Positions 18,194 through 26,363 of a stretch of 64,000 bases of DNA are shown here, piece after piece (the first letter of the stretch is position 1; each line of letters starts with the position of its first letter). This DNA comes from Novosphingobium sp. SG751A (GTDB taxonomy: Bacteria; Pseudomonadota; Alphaproteobacteria; Sphingomonadales; Sphingomonadaceae). The notes under the pieces are model-generated. The model made no database searches and was not told the DNA's origin. It saw nothing but the letters and a program-made list of their open reading frames with translations. Both the position numbers and the translations under genes were made by a program. Location of the stretch: contig NZ_JABGCB010000023.1 in NCBI RefSeq assembly GCF_013149295.1, positions 1-64,000 on the forward strand. Reading direction: 5' to 3'.

Positions 18194-18207
18194 TGACAAG
18201 CCTGTCA
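18194..18207. promoter_or_regulatory. Possible operator upstream of the efflux operon
   Basis: TGACA and TGTCA are exact arms around AGCC, about 90 bp before the EmrA-like start. TGACA/TGTCA half-sites are common in TetR-family operators, but no regulator gene is adjacent. The site could equally belong to the 3' end of the FGE gene. Confidence 0.3.
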
Positions 18208-18268
18208 TCAGGGGGAATCCGGGGCCAACCATCCGGCGTAAGGGAAAATCAGCCCCCAGACGCTTCTG

Positions 18269-19222
18269 TCATGCCACGTCCATCACGCAGCGAAAGCCGA
18301 TATGGCTGGTCGAACTGTCGATGCTCTGGGGATGGCGCGCGGCGGGGCGATAGCGCTGGCAATAGGTGGGCGCGCAAAGATGCGATCCGCCCTTGATGAC
18401 CTTGCGCGGGATTTTCGCGATCGGCTCGGATAGGTCGTGGCTTTTAGCGCGAAAACCGCCGCGCGGATTGTCGATGGCGCAGCACGCGCTTTTCTTGCGG
18501 GGCCGCGCATCGCTGGGCAGGCTCCACCAATCCTCGCAGATTTCCCAGACATTGCCGATCATGTCATGGATGCCATAGCCATTGGCGGGAAAGGCGCGCA
18601 CCGGGCTGGTCCGCACCCAGCCGTCGGCGGCGGTATTGGCAAAGGGGAATAGGCCCTGCCACGTATTGGCGCGATGCTCGCCGCCAGGAGTCAGTTCATC
18701 CCCCCACGCATATTCGGCATCGACCAATCCGCCCCGCGCGGCAAATTCAAACTCCGCCTCGGTGGGCAGACGCTTGCCCGCCCATGCGGCATAGGCGGCG
18801 GCATCGTGATGCGTCACATGCACGGCCGGGTGGTCGAGAATGTCGTCAATCCCGCTGTCCGGCCCCAGCGGATGGCGCCAGCACGCCCCCGCCACCCAGC
18901 GCCACCATTGCGAGGGATCATCCAGATCCACCGGCCGGTCCGTCATCGTGAAGACCAGCGACCCGGCCACCGCCAGCGCCGGGTCCATGCCCGGATAATC
19001 GCGCGGATCGGGCGCGGTTTCGGCAAAGGTCCTGTATCCGGTGGCATCGACAAATTCGGCGAATTGCGCATTCGCCACCGGTGTTTGATCGACCCAGAAG
19101 GAAGCCACGCGCACCTTTCGGCGCGGCGCTTCCTCTGGATAGAAGGCCGACGATCCCATCATGAAGACCCCGCCGGGGACAAGTTGCATGTTGGGCGGGT
19201 TGGATGACGGGGTGCTGCTCAT
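18269..19222 (-). CDS. Formylglycine-generating enzyme (sulfatase-modifying factor)
   Basis: A 317-residue member of the FGE/SUMF1 family, which oxidises a sulfatase active-site Cys to formylglycine. The N-terminus MQLVPGGVFMMGSSAFYPEEAPR is the FGE-sulfatase signature; GKRLPTEAEFEFAARGG follows. The active-site pair is Cys283 and Cys288 in GGSHLCAPTYCQRYRPAAR, with the same CX4C spacing as human FGE Cys336/Cys341. The upstream TTG at 19249 was rejected in favour of ATG 19222. It lies 42 bp after a Cys-type sulfatase that is the obvious substrate. No signal peptide is evident, so maturation would occur in the cytoplasm before export. Confidence 0.95.
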   Translation of the reverse strand: MSSTPSSNPPNMQLVPGGVFMMGSSAFYPEEAPRRKVRVASFWVDQTPVANAQFAEFVDATGYRTFAETAPDPRDYPGMDPALAVAGSLVFTMTDRPVDLDDPSQWWRWVAGACWRHPLGPDSGIDDILDHPAVHVTHHDAAAYAAWAGKRLPTEAEFEFAARGGLVDAEYAWGDELTPGGEHRANTWQGLFPFANTAADGWVRTSPVRAFPANGYGIHDMIGNVWEICEDWWSLPSDARPRKKSACCAIDNPRGGFRAKSHDLSEPIAKIPRKVIKGGSHLCAPTYCQRYRPAARHPQSIDSSTSHIGFRCVMDVA

Positions 19223-19264
19223 CGCTTGTTTGTATGACCGATCATGCAACTTGCAACAGGGGGC

Positions 19265-20974
19265 TTATTTTTCCGGGATCTGCTTGAACTGCTGATTGAC
19301 AGTGGGCGAATTGATGAAAGGCTTGCCCGCCGCCTTGGCGGCCTGCTTGGCCGGGCTGTCGGCCATGATGTCATCCATGCGGTCGGCCCGGTTGGGTTCG
19401 ACCAGCCATTCGGCCGGGAAAGGCGCCGCGCCGGTCCCCGTCTTGTTGCGCCGCACCGAACCGATCGACTGGCGCGCGGTATAGGGGATCATGTGCTTGC
19501 CCTTATTATTCGCCATCTGCTGATAGAGCGCGGCGCGCAGCGTGATCTTGTCGTTCAGATGCGCCGGATCGTCGATCAGATTGGTCATCTCGGTGGGATC
19601 GGCGCCGATGTCATACAGTTCCTCGCGGTCATAGATGCCGTGATACTGAATATACTTCAGATTGCCGCGCGTGATGGCAAAGGTGGTCGGGGTTTCGGGG
19701 AAGCTCCATTCCCAGTAATATTCGTAGATGAAGTCGCTCGGGTTCCACTGCGCGGGCTTTTGCGCACCGGTGATGAGGCCCCATGCGTTCTGGCCTTCGA
19801 ACTGTTGCGGCATGGTTTTCACGCCCGCCGCGCTCAGAAAAGTCGGCGCGAAATCAAGGCCGCGCACACGGCCGGTATTGACCGTGCCCGCCGGCACCGT
19901 CCCCGGCTCCCACATCACCAGCGGCACGCGCACCGAGGCCTCATAGGCGGTGCGCTTGTCGATCAAGCCATGGTCGCCGATCTGGAAACCATTGTCGCTG
20001 GTGAAGACGACCAGCGTGTCCTTTTCCAGATGGTTCTTTTTCAGATAGGCCATGATCCGCCCCAGCGAGTCATCCACCGCCGAGAGCGTGCCATAGTAGT
20101 ATTTCAGGTATTCCGTCATTTTCATGTCGGAATTGTAAAAAAAATCAATCCCATGCCAGGTATTACGCTGATCATAGACCCAGCGCGGTTTGCCCTTGTA
20201 ATTTTCCGGCGTGTTTTCCGCGCTGGCGGGCAGGGTGAATTGCGCCTTGTCATATTGATGGGCATAGCGCGGCGGGGGCAAGGGATCGGAATGCACCGCC
20301 TTGTGCGACAGGTAGAGGAAGAAGGGCTTTTTCGGATCGCGCTCCTTTTCCAGCCAGTTCATCGCATATTGCGTCAGCTCGTCGGTGATATAGCCGGTCT
20401 GAGGCACTTCCTTGCCGTCGACGTTGAACATATTGCTCTTGCCCGCGGCCAAGGCGGCGGCGGGCAGGTCGCCCTTGGGGTAATAATGCCCCTGCCCCTT
20501 GAAGCTGAGCCATTTGTCGAAACCGGGGCGCGGGGCATCGGTGTCATTGCCCATATGCCATTTGCCGATGAAGGCGGTCTGATACCCGGCCTGTTGCAGA
20601 TAGGCGGGGAAGAAGGTCAGCCCGTCCTCCGACGAATTGTTATTGTCCACCACGCCATGGTTGCGCGCGGTCATGCCCGTCAGGATCGTCGCGCGGCTGG
20701 GGCTGCACAGCGAGGAAGTGGTCACGCCATTGGGGAAGTAGGTGCCCTCGCGCGCCATGCGGTCGATATTGGGGGTCTGGAGCAGGCCGGGCTGAAGAAA
20801 GCCCATGCCGTCAAAGCGCAGATCGTCGACCAGCACAAAGATGATGTTGCGCGGGCGCGGCTGGTCGGGCGCATCGGGGGTTTTGGCCTGCGCCGGCCCT
20901 CCGGAAAACGCCATGGCAGCAAAGCAGGCCGCGCCACCAAAGATCACCTTACGCAGATTCGCCATAGACCTCAT
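19265..20974 (-). CDS. Exported Cys-type sulfatase (S1 family)
   Basis: A 569-residue sulfatase with an N-terminal signal peptide ending near GGPAQA. NIIFVLVDDLRFDGMG supplies metal-binding Asp residues. The consensus CSPSRA with Cys90 is the formylglycine site, and FTSDNGFQIGDHGLIDKRTAYE holds the later metal ligands. It presumably removes sulfate from a sulfated carbohydrate or aryl sulfate in the periplasm; the substrate is not apparent. The FGE gene follows and a LacI-type regulator precedes it. A probable LacI operator (21034-21055) lies about 60 bp before the start. Confidence 0.95.
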   Translation of the reverse strand: MRSMANLRKVIFGGAACFAAMAFSGGPAQAKTPDAPDQPRPRNIIFVLVDDLRFDGMGFLQPGLLQTPNIDRMAREGTYFPNGVTTSSLCSPSRATILTGMTARNHGVVDNNNSSEDGLTFFPAYLQQAGYQTAFIGKWHMGNDTDAPRPGFDKWLSFKGQGHYYPKGDLPAAALAAGKSNMFNVDGKEVPQTGYITDELTQYAMNWLEKERDPKKPFFLYLSHKAVHSDPLPPPRYAHQYDKAQFTLPASAENTPENYKGKPRWVYDQRNTWHGIDFFYNSDMKMTEYLKYYYGTLSAVDDSLGRIMAYLKKNHLEKDTLVVFTSDNGFQIGDHGLIDKRTAYEASVRVPLVMWEPGTVPAGTVNTGRVRGLDFAPTFLSAAGVKTMPQQFEGQNAWGLITGAQKPAQWNPSDFIYEYYWEWSFPETPTTFAITRGNLKYIQYHGIYDREELYDIGADPTEMTNLIDDPAHLNDKITLRAALYQQMANNKGKHMIPYTARQSIGSVRRNKTGTGAAPFPAEWLVEPNRADRMDDIMADSPAKQAAKAAGKPFINSPTVNQQFKQIPEK

Positions 20975-21033
20975 CCCGATTCACAATCGCCTTTATGCCA
21001 TCAGACATGACGCGGCGATGGGGCGAAGTCAAG

Positions 21034-21055
21034 AAAATACCAGCGCTAGTACTTT
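21034..21055. promoter_or_regulatory. Probable LacI-family operator before the sulfatase
   Basis: AAAATACCAGC is followed by GCTAGTACTTT, an imperfect palindrome centred on AGCGCT. It shares AAAATACCAGCG with the site upstream of the adjacent LacI-type gene. It overlaps the last codon region of that gene and lies about 60 bp before the sulfatase start. Confidence 0.6.
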
Positions 21056-22008
21056 CATGCGGATTCGCGGATCACCAGATGATGCGCAAAGCTGGCATCG
21101 CCATCCCCCCGGTCCAGCGCCAGATCCACCGCAATCCGCGCGATTTCCTCTACCGGCTGATGAACGCTGGTCAGCGCGGGATAGCACATCTGGCCCTCGA
21201 CCGAATTGTCGAACCCGGCAATGGCCACATCCTGCGGTACGCGAAACCCCAGACGCAGTGCGCAGGCCATCGCCCCCAGCGCCATCTGGTCATTGGCGGC
21301 AAAGATCGCGGTCGGCCGCTGCGGCAAGGCCATCAGATCGCGAAATGCCCGCTCGCCCTCGGCAAAGGTCATACCGGCGCGCACCACATGGCTGTCGGAC
21401 AGATCCAGCCCGTTTTCGGCCAGCCCCGCGCGAAATCCGGTCAGCCGCTCCTCGGCGGCCATATCCGGGCGCGGCGGCGCGATCATCGCCAGCACGCTAT
21501 GCCCCCGCCCCGCCAGATATTGCGCCATCTCGCGCGCAATCGCGTGGTCGTGCACCTCGACGCTGCGCCCGATCCCGTCATCCTTGCCCGCGATACGCAC
21601 CACCGGCTTGCCCAGTTCCATCAATGCCGCCAGCACTTGGCGGTTATCGGCAAAAGGCGGCACCACGATCACCGCATCCGGCTCGCACGAAAGCGTGATG
21701 GAGAGATCCTCGCCATCCATCACCTCCAGCACCAGATGATAGCCCACCTTGCGGCAGGCATCGGCCGTGGCCACCATGATCCGCGAAAAATAACTGTAGG
21801 TCAGGCGCGGGGCGATCATCGCGATGATGAAACTGCGCCCGCTGGCCAATTGCCGCGCGGCCAGAGCAGGGCGATAGTGCAGCTCGCGGATGGCGCGCTC
21901 GACCTTTTCGCGCACACCGGGCCGCACCGTCTGCGCGCCGTTGATGACGCGCGAAACCGTCTTGATCGAAATGCCCGAATGCTGTGCCACATCCTTGATC
22001 GTCGCCAT
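21055..22008 (-). CDS. LacI-family transcriptional regulator
   Basis: A 317-residue repressor. An N-terminal LacI HTH (IKDVAQHSGISIKTVSRVIN, about residues 4-23) and hinge helix (YRPALAARQLASGRS) precede a periplasmic-binding-like sensor (IIAMIAPRLTYSYFSRIM ... IAGFDNSVEGQMCYPALTSVHQP). The effector is probably a sugar from the sulfated polymer. It sits immediately upstream of the sulfatase-FGE pair on the same strand. Matching palindromes before it and before the sulfatase suggest autoregulation and local control. Confidence 0.95.
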   Translation of the reverse strand: MATIKDVAQHSGISIKTVSRVINGAQTVRPGVREKVERAIRELHYRPALAARQLASGRSFIIAMIAPRLTYSYFSRIMVATADACRKVGYHLVLEVMDGEDLSITLSCEPDAVIVVPPFADNRQVLAALMELGKPVVRIAGKDDGIGRSVEVHDHAIAREMAQYLAGRGHSVLAMIAPPRPDMAAEERLTGFRAGLAENGLDLSDSHVVRAGMTFAEGERAFRDLMALPQRPTAIFAANDQMALGAMACALRLGFRVPQDVAIAGFDNSVEGQMCYPALTSVHQPVEEIARIAVDLALDRGDGDASFAHHLVIRESA

Positions 22009-22071
22009 GGCCTATCCCTTTTTCCGCATGGGCTGATGCGCCATTTTACCTGCGCTGCGCAAGAGGCAAGG

Positions 22072-22095
22072 AAAAATACCAGCGATGGTATTTTT
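22072..22095. promoter_or_regulatory. Probable LacI-family operator before the regulator gene
   Basis: AAAAATACCA and TGGTATTTTT are exact 10-bp arms around GCGA, 64 bp before the LacI-type start. The left part matches the sulfatase site. It probably mediates autoregulation and may also affect the divergent gene at 22.2 kb. Confidence 0.65.
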
Positions 22096-22113
22096 CAGGC
22101 CGCCCGCCTTTTC

Positions 22114-22133
22114 CGCAAACGATACCATTTGCG
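22114..22133. promoter_or_regulatory. Second palindrome in the regulator's divergent promoter
   Basis: CGCAAA and TTTGCG flank CGATACCA, which contains the ATACCA core seen in the two neighbouring operators. It could be a secondary LacI-type site. Confidence 0.35.
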
Positions 22134-22243
22134 TTGGACGAAACCGCCCGCATTCTGTAGGCCATTTCCACCGGCAGCATCTCCATCCTCAAGCGCTGCC
22201 GGCTGAGAGTTGCCATGCTCCCGCTTGCCTTGGGAACATGCCT

Positions 22244-22780
22244 ATGATCAGACAGGGCGAATATCGGCAACCTGACACAGTCCGGCCATGGTTCGACCAT
22301 CCCAGTTCGCCGGCCTTGCAAAGCTCGTTTGAAACGCTTCAGGCCGGGTGCAACTATCTGATCGCGCGCGGCTCCGGCCCGGCGGCGGCCACGAACGGCG
22401 CCCCCCGACCCAAAGTGCTGATGCGCGTATCGGGCAACCATCTCAAGGAACTCGAACGCTTCTTTTCGCTGCTGATCGGCGAATATCGCGCCTTCCTGCG
22501 CGCGATGGCGCCCCATATGCGGCCCACCCCGGTCGATCTCCACCCGCTCGACAAACATCGCCCGCGCCTGCGCGCGATCCGGCGGCTTCAGGTGGCGGCC
22601 TGCGACGGGCCGGTGCGCAACCATTGCGCGATCACCGCCCGCGATCTGGCCATTGCCTCGCTGGGGCTTGCAGGGGGCAAACAGGCCGCGGGCCAGCCCT
22701 TTGTGCTGGATGACGGGGCGCTGGCCGAAATCGCGCGCTTCTATCTGGCGCTGGCCGGGGATGTGATTGGGCTGGCCTAA
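22244..22780 (+). CDS. Uncharacterised protein of about 178 residues
   Basis: I do not recognise a family. The frame is open further left, but the earlier residues look like translated operator DNA. ATG 22244 has GGGA at 22232-22235, 8 bases before it; ATG 22238 is also possible. The protein is soluble and basic, with RVSGNHLKELERFFSLLIGEYRAFLRAM and a helical C-terminus. It lacks a signal peptide. It is divergent from the LacI gene, and its stop is 15 bp from the convergent OmpR-type regulator. Confidence 0.6.
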   Translation: MIRQGEYRQPDTVRPWFDHPSSPALQSSFETLQAGCNYLIARGSGPAAATNGAPRPKVLMRVSGNHLKELERFFSLLIGEYRAFLRAMAPHMRPTPVDLHPLDKHRPRLRAIRRLQVAACDGPVRNHCAITARDLAIASLGLAGGKQAAGQPFVLDDGALAEIARFYLALAGDVIGLA

Positions 22781-22795
22781 CCTTATATGGCCTGA

Positions 22796-23632
22796 TCAGC
22801 TTCGTGTGACATGGGGCACAAAAACATAGCCCTCATTGCGCACGGTACGGATCAGTTCGGACACGCCGCTGCTGCCCGCATCGGTCATCTTGCGACGCAG
22901 GCGCGAGAGCTGCACATCAATCGCACGGTCGAAATGATCGGCATCGCCCCCGCGTGACCATTCCAGCAACTGATCGCGCGTGACCACCCGGCGCGGATGT
23001 TGGGCAAAGGCCAGCAGCAGGCGAAACTCGCCCTCGGTCAGCGTAATCATCCGCCCATCGGGATCGAACAGCAAACGCATGTCCAGATCCATCCGCCAGC
23101 CTTCGAAATAGAGCCCATTGCCCACCGAACCGGACCTGACCGCCGAAACGTCCTGCGCCTCGCCCTCGGCCACTGCCTCGCCCGCGCCGGTCTGGCGCGC
23201 CTCGGCGCGGATTTCCATCGCCTGATCCAGCACCGCCTGCGCCGCCGCCTTGCGCCGCAAAACAGCGCGGATGCGGGCCAGCAATTCGCGCGGGTTGCAC
23301 GGCTTGGCCAGATAATCGTCGGCGCCCATTTCCAGCCCGACCACACGGTCAATATCCGACCCCACGGCGCTGAGCATAATCACCGGCGGCGCATTGGGCC
23401 CAAGGCTGCGCAGCGCGGTCAGCCCGTCCTCCTTGGGCATCATCACATCCAGCACGATCAGATCGAACGAGCCGATTTCCAGCATCCGGCGCATTTCGAC
23501 CGGATTGGCCGCCGTGGCCGTCTGATAGCCGTGCTTGCCCAGAAATTCGGACACGACCGTCCTGATGCCCTTGTCATCATCCACGATCAGGATTTTGGTC
23601 GCCAGATCCATGGCGTTGTGTTTGGCCTGCAT
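22796..23632 (-). CDS. OmpR-family response regulator
   Basis: A 278-residue regulator. The receiver has ILIVDDDKGIR, acceptor Asp62 in LIVLDVMMPKEDG, Ser in IMLSAVGSD and Lys in YLAKPCNPRELLARIR. A linker rich in Ala/Glu leads to a winged-helix DNA-binding domain (ITLTEGEFRLLLAFAQHPRRVVTRDQLLEW, then DRAIDVQLSRLRRKM and RTVRNEGYVFVP, in pieces). ATG 23632 has GGAA 10 bases upstream; ATG 23611 is an alternative. The sensor kinase at 24042 is divergent, an arrangement less usual than a tandem pair; the two are probably partners. Confidence 0.92.
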   Translation of the reverse strand: MQAKHNAMDLATKILIVDDDKGIRTVVSEFLGKHGYQTATAANPVEMRRMLEIGSFDLIVLDVMMPKEDGLTALRSLGPNAPPVIMLSAVGSDIDRVVGLEMGADDYLAKPCNPRELLARIRAVLRRKAAAQAVLDQAMEIRAEARQTGAGEAVAEGEAQDVSAVRSGSVGNGLYFEGWRMDLDMRLLFDPDGRMITLTEGEFRLLLAFAQHPRRVVTRDQLLEWSRGGDADHFDRAIDVQLSRLRRKMTDAGSSGVSELIRTVRNEGYVFVPHVTRS

Positions 23633-24041
23633 CACGCGCCATTTCCACATTTTTCTGGCCCGCGAATTTCACAAATTTTGCAAAACCCGCCCCGGATTGC
23701 CCCGCATGGTGAAATCTGGCCGAAATCACCACGCAATCGAAGGGGACCAGCTTGAGCCCATGTCCGATGCATCGCCCTCTTTCCCTGTGTCCGCCCCCCA
23801 GCCATGACGCAGGCCATCGAGAGTCATGGCATCGGCCAAAGCCATAAACGAACGGCGAGCGGCCTGACCGACGGAAATGTATCCGCCCCCACTGGTGCAT
23901 TCCCCGGCCTGACCGCCCTTCCGTCCGCCGCCCTGATCCCGCTCGAAAGCACCATCGCCCCCCCGCTTTCGCTCGGTCCCTGGTCAGGGCGGCGGCATTG
24001 GCCTTTGACGCCTCCCCCCGTTCTGCGGGGATAGGCCGGCC
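23633..24041. other. Divergent regulator/kinase intergenic region
   Basis: About 410 bp between the two-component regulator and kinase. A 76-codon frame at 23804-24034 has no recognisable domain or good ribosome-binding site, and I do not call it. The space presumably holds two divergent promoters and regulator-binding sites, but I could not pick out a repeated half-site. Confidence 0.4.
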
Positions 24042-26363
24042 ATGTCCGCCCGATCCCCCATATGGTTGCCCAAATCGGATGCCGAATCCGCGCGCGCGGC
24101 CTCCTCGATCTTTGCGCCGAACCGGCCCGGCCCAACCGGCGATGAGCCATCGCTTTCCCCCGCGATTTATGGCAATTGGCGGGATATGGCCGCATATTCT
24201 TTTCGCCGCAGGCTGGCTCTGCCGCTGGGGTTGCAAATGCTCGGGCTGCTGGTCGGCGTCCTGATCGTGGCGCAATGCGCGACACTGGCGCTGACCGTGC
24301 TGATCCCCCCTGCCAGCCCGCAACGCTGGGATCTGGAGGCGGTGGCGCGGATGCTGCTGGGCCATGTTGAAAACGACAATCTGGAAATCCGGGCGATGAA
24401 AGGCCCGCCCGACATCAGCGGTTCGGGCTGGCTGGTGTCGGAAACCTCGCGTGAGGCATTGGCGCGGCGGCTGGGGCAACGGGTGGATCACGTTGTGCTG
24501 GCCTTTTACACGCAATTGCCGGTGGGCGGGGTGACGGTGCCTGCGGCCGGATCGCGCGGGCCGATGGCGATGAGCGATCCTGAAGGCTCGGGGCTGCTTT
24601 CGGGCCTTGTTGGTACGGCCCATGCGCAAGGAATGCGCGGCGGACCGCTGGGCGGCGGCGCGCCAGGCAATGGTTTCCCTGGTGGTGGCTTTCCCGGCGG
24701 CGGATTTCCGGGCGGAGGGTTCCCCGGCGGCGGCTTTCCGGGCGGCGGCCATCCCGGGGGCGGTGTCCCCGGGGGCGGTGTTCCCGGGGGTGGCGTTCCG
24801 GGTGGGGGCGTCCCCGGCGGCGGCGCTCCCGGAGGGGGTGTTCCCGGCGGCGGCGCTCCGGGCGGAGGGCATCCCCGTGGCGGTGTTCCGGGCGGTGGAA
24901 CGCCCGGTGGCACGGGGCCTGTCGGCGGCAATGCGCCAACCGGAACGCCCGCCAACATAGGCACCAACATTGGGCCCCGCGCCGCCGCGCCCAGTGTGGT
25001 CGGGACCAGCCAGCAGCCCCAGACCAGCGGCGCCTCGCGCATCACCGGCCCGGCCATCGCCGCACAAGGCCCCGGCGGACCGGGCGCAAATGGCGGCGCG
25101 ATGGCCCCTTCGATGGTGGCGCCGATGGCGTCGCTGGCCAATCCCGGCCCCGCTTCGGCCCAACCCGCCGTCATGCCGCGCGCGGCAACGCCGCTCAACG
25201 ACGAGGCACCCACCCATCCATCGCCCCTGCCCCATGAGGACGCTCCGCAGGCCGAAGTCGCAGCCTCCTCCCATGCCTCCTCCGCCACGCCGGCCGAATC
25301 CTCCGTATCGGCGGCATGGCTTGACCCGGCGCCGCTGGGTGTGCCGCAACCGATCCCTTTCCGCGAAGGCACCGGCGTGCTTTCCTTCACCACGCCGCCC
25401 TTTATCGAAGGCGATTTCGTCGCCGCGATGCGCCAGGGCGATGGCACATGGATCGCGGTCGCCCCCCGCGCCGAACCCTTTCCCAACCGCTGGCAAAAGC
25501 GGGTGATGCTGTGGTTCGTGCTCTCGATGCTGATTACGGTGCCTTTGGCGTTGCTGTTTGCCCGGCGCATCGTCAAGCCGCTCGAAGGTTTTGCCCGCGC
25601 CGCCGAGGTGCTGGGGCGCGATCCTTCGGCCAATGTCGTGCCGCTTTCGGGCCCTGCCGAGGTGGGCCGGGCGGCGCGCGCGTTCAACCAGATGCGCGAC
25701 CGGCTGCGCGCCTTTGTCGATGATCGCACCGCGATGGTCGGCGCAATCAGCCACGATCTGCGCACGCCTTTGACGCGCCTGCGTTTCCGGCTGGAGGATG
25801 TGCCGGACGAACAGCGCGACGCCTTGCTGGCCGAGGTGGACGAGATGGAGATGATGATCAGCCAGGTCATTGCCTTCATCCGCGAGGCATCGACCCCCGG
25901 CGCGCGGCAAAGGCTGGATCTGGCGACGCTGGTGGCCGATGCGGTCGAGGATGCGCGCGTGATGGGCGACCGGGTGCGGCTGGATATCACCACCCCGATC
26001 CGGGTCGAGGTCGATCCGCTGGGCATTCGCCGCCTCTTGGGAAATCTGCTTGAAAATGCCCTGAAATATGGCCAGCAGGCGCGGGTACGTGTGTTGGTGA
26101 ATGAGCAAGGGGCCGTGGCCGAAATCGTCGATAATGGGCCGGGCATCCCGCAAGAGGACCGCGAGCGCGCCTTTGAACCCTTCTTCCGCTGTGAACAGGC
26201 CATCGAATCGGACAAGCCGGGCAGCGGCTTGGGCCTTGCCGTGTGCCGTTCGATCGCGCGGGCGCATGGCGGCGACGTTCTGCTGGAACAGCGCGAGGAA
26301 GGCTTTGTCGCCAAGCTGGTGCTGCCCACGCTCTATGACGACATCATGCCCAAGGCCGCGTGA
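24042..26363 (+). CDS. Sensor histidine kinase with (GxPGG)n periplasmic repeat
   Basis: A 773-residue EnvZ-like kinase. After a first membrane helix (about residues 60-87), the periplasmic part begins with a folded segment. It then has about 17 pentapeptide repeats GxPGG (x = F, V, A, H or T; about residues 206-290) and a long Pro/Ala/Gly-rich stretch. A second helix (VMLWFVLSMLITVPLALLFA) leads to HAMP, a HisKA domain with His571 in AISHDLRTPLTRLRFRLED, and HATPase (LLENALKYGQ, DNGPGIPQEDRERAF, SGLGLAVCRSIA). The elastin-like insert is very unusual for a kinase sensor. ATG 24186 (MAAYSFRRR) is an alternative start. It is coupled to a barrel gene and divergent from its likely regulator. Confidence 0.92.
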   Translation: MSARSPIWLPKSDAESARAASSIFAPNRPGPTGDEPSLSPAIYGNWRDMAAYSFRRRLALPLGLQMLGLLVGVLIVAQCATLALTVLIPPASPQRWDLEAVARMLLGHVENDNLEIRAMKGPPDISGSGWLVSETSREALARRLGQRVDHVVLAFYTQLPVGGVTVPAAGSRGPMAMSDPEGSGLLSGLVGTAHAQGMRGGPLGGGAPGNGFPGGGFPGGGFPGGGFPGGGFPGGGHPGGGVPGGGVPGGGVPGGGVPGGGAPGGGVPGGGAPGGGHPRGGVPGGGTPGGTGPVGGNAPTGTPANIGTNIGPRAAAPSVVGTSQQPQTSGASRITGPAIAAQGPGGPGANGGAMAPSMVAPMASLANPGPASAQPAVMPRAATPLNDEAPTHPSPLPHEDAPQAEVAASSHASSATPAESSVSAAWLDPAPLGVPQPIPFREGTGVLSFTTPPFIEGDFVAAMRQGDGTWIAVAPRAEPFPNRWQKRVMLWFVLSMLITVPLALLFARRIVKPLEGFARAAEVLGRDPSANVVPLSGPAEVGRAARAFNQMRDRLRAFVDDRTAMVGAISHDLRTPLTRLRFRLEDVPDEQRDALLAEVDEMEMMISQVIAFIREASTPGARQRLDLATLVADAVEDARVMGDRVRLDITTPIRVEVDPLGIRRLLGNLLENALKYGQQARVRVLVNEQGAVAEIVDNGPGIPQEDRERAFEPFFRCEQAIESDKPGSGLGLAVCRSIARAHGGDVLLEQREEGFVAKLVLPTLYDDIMPKAA
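24657..24910 (+). repeat. 15-bp tandem repeat encoding GxPGG
   Basis: About 17 imperfect copies of a 15-bp unit of the form GGC-NNN-CCG-GGC-GGC, lying inside the sensor kinase frame. Third positions vary between units while the protein repeat is kept, so it looks under coding selection and is not a recent slippage product. Copy number could still vary between strains. Confidence 0.9.

Noticed and set aside
23804..24034. 76-codon plus-strand frame before the sensor kinase
   Set aside because: Ser/Pro/Leu-rich low-complexity translation with no domain and no good ribosome-binding site. It lies in the probable divergent promoter region.
24657..24910. Regular 15-bp repeats that might suggest a CRISPR array
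   Set aside because: Units are contiguous with no spacers, and they keep a single reading frame encoding GxPGG inside the kinase. It is a coding tandem repeat.
24506..26329. Long minus-strand frame (607 codons) opposite the sensor kinase
   Set aside because: It is the mirror of the repeat-rich, GC-rich kinase gene; it has Ser/Arg/Pro-rich low-complexity translation and no domains.
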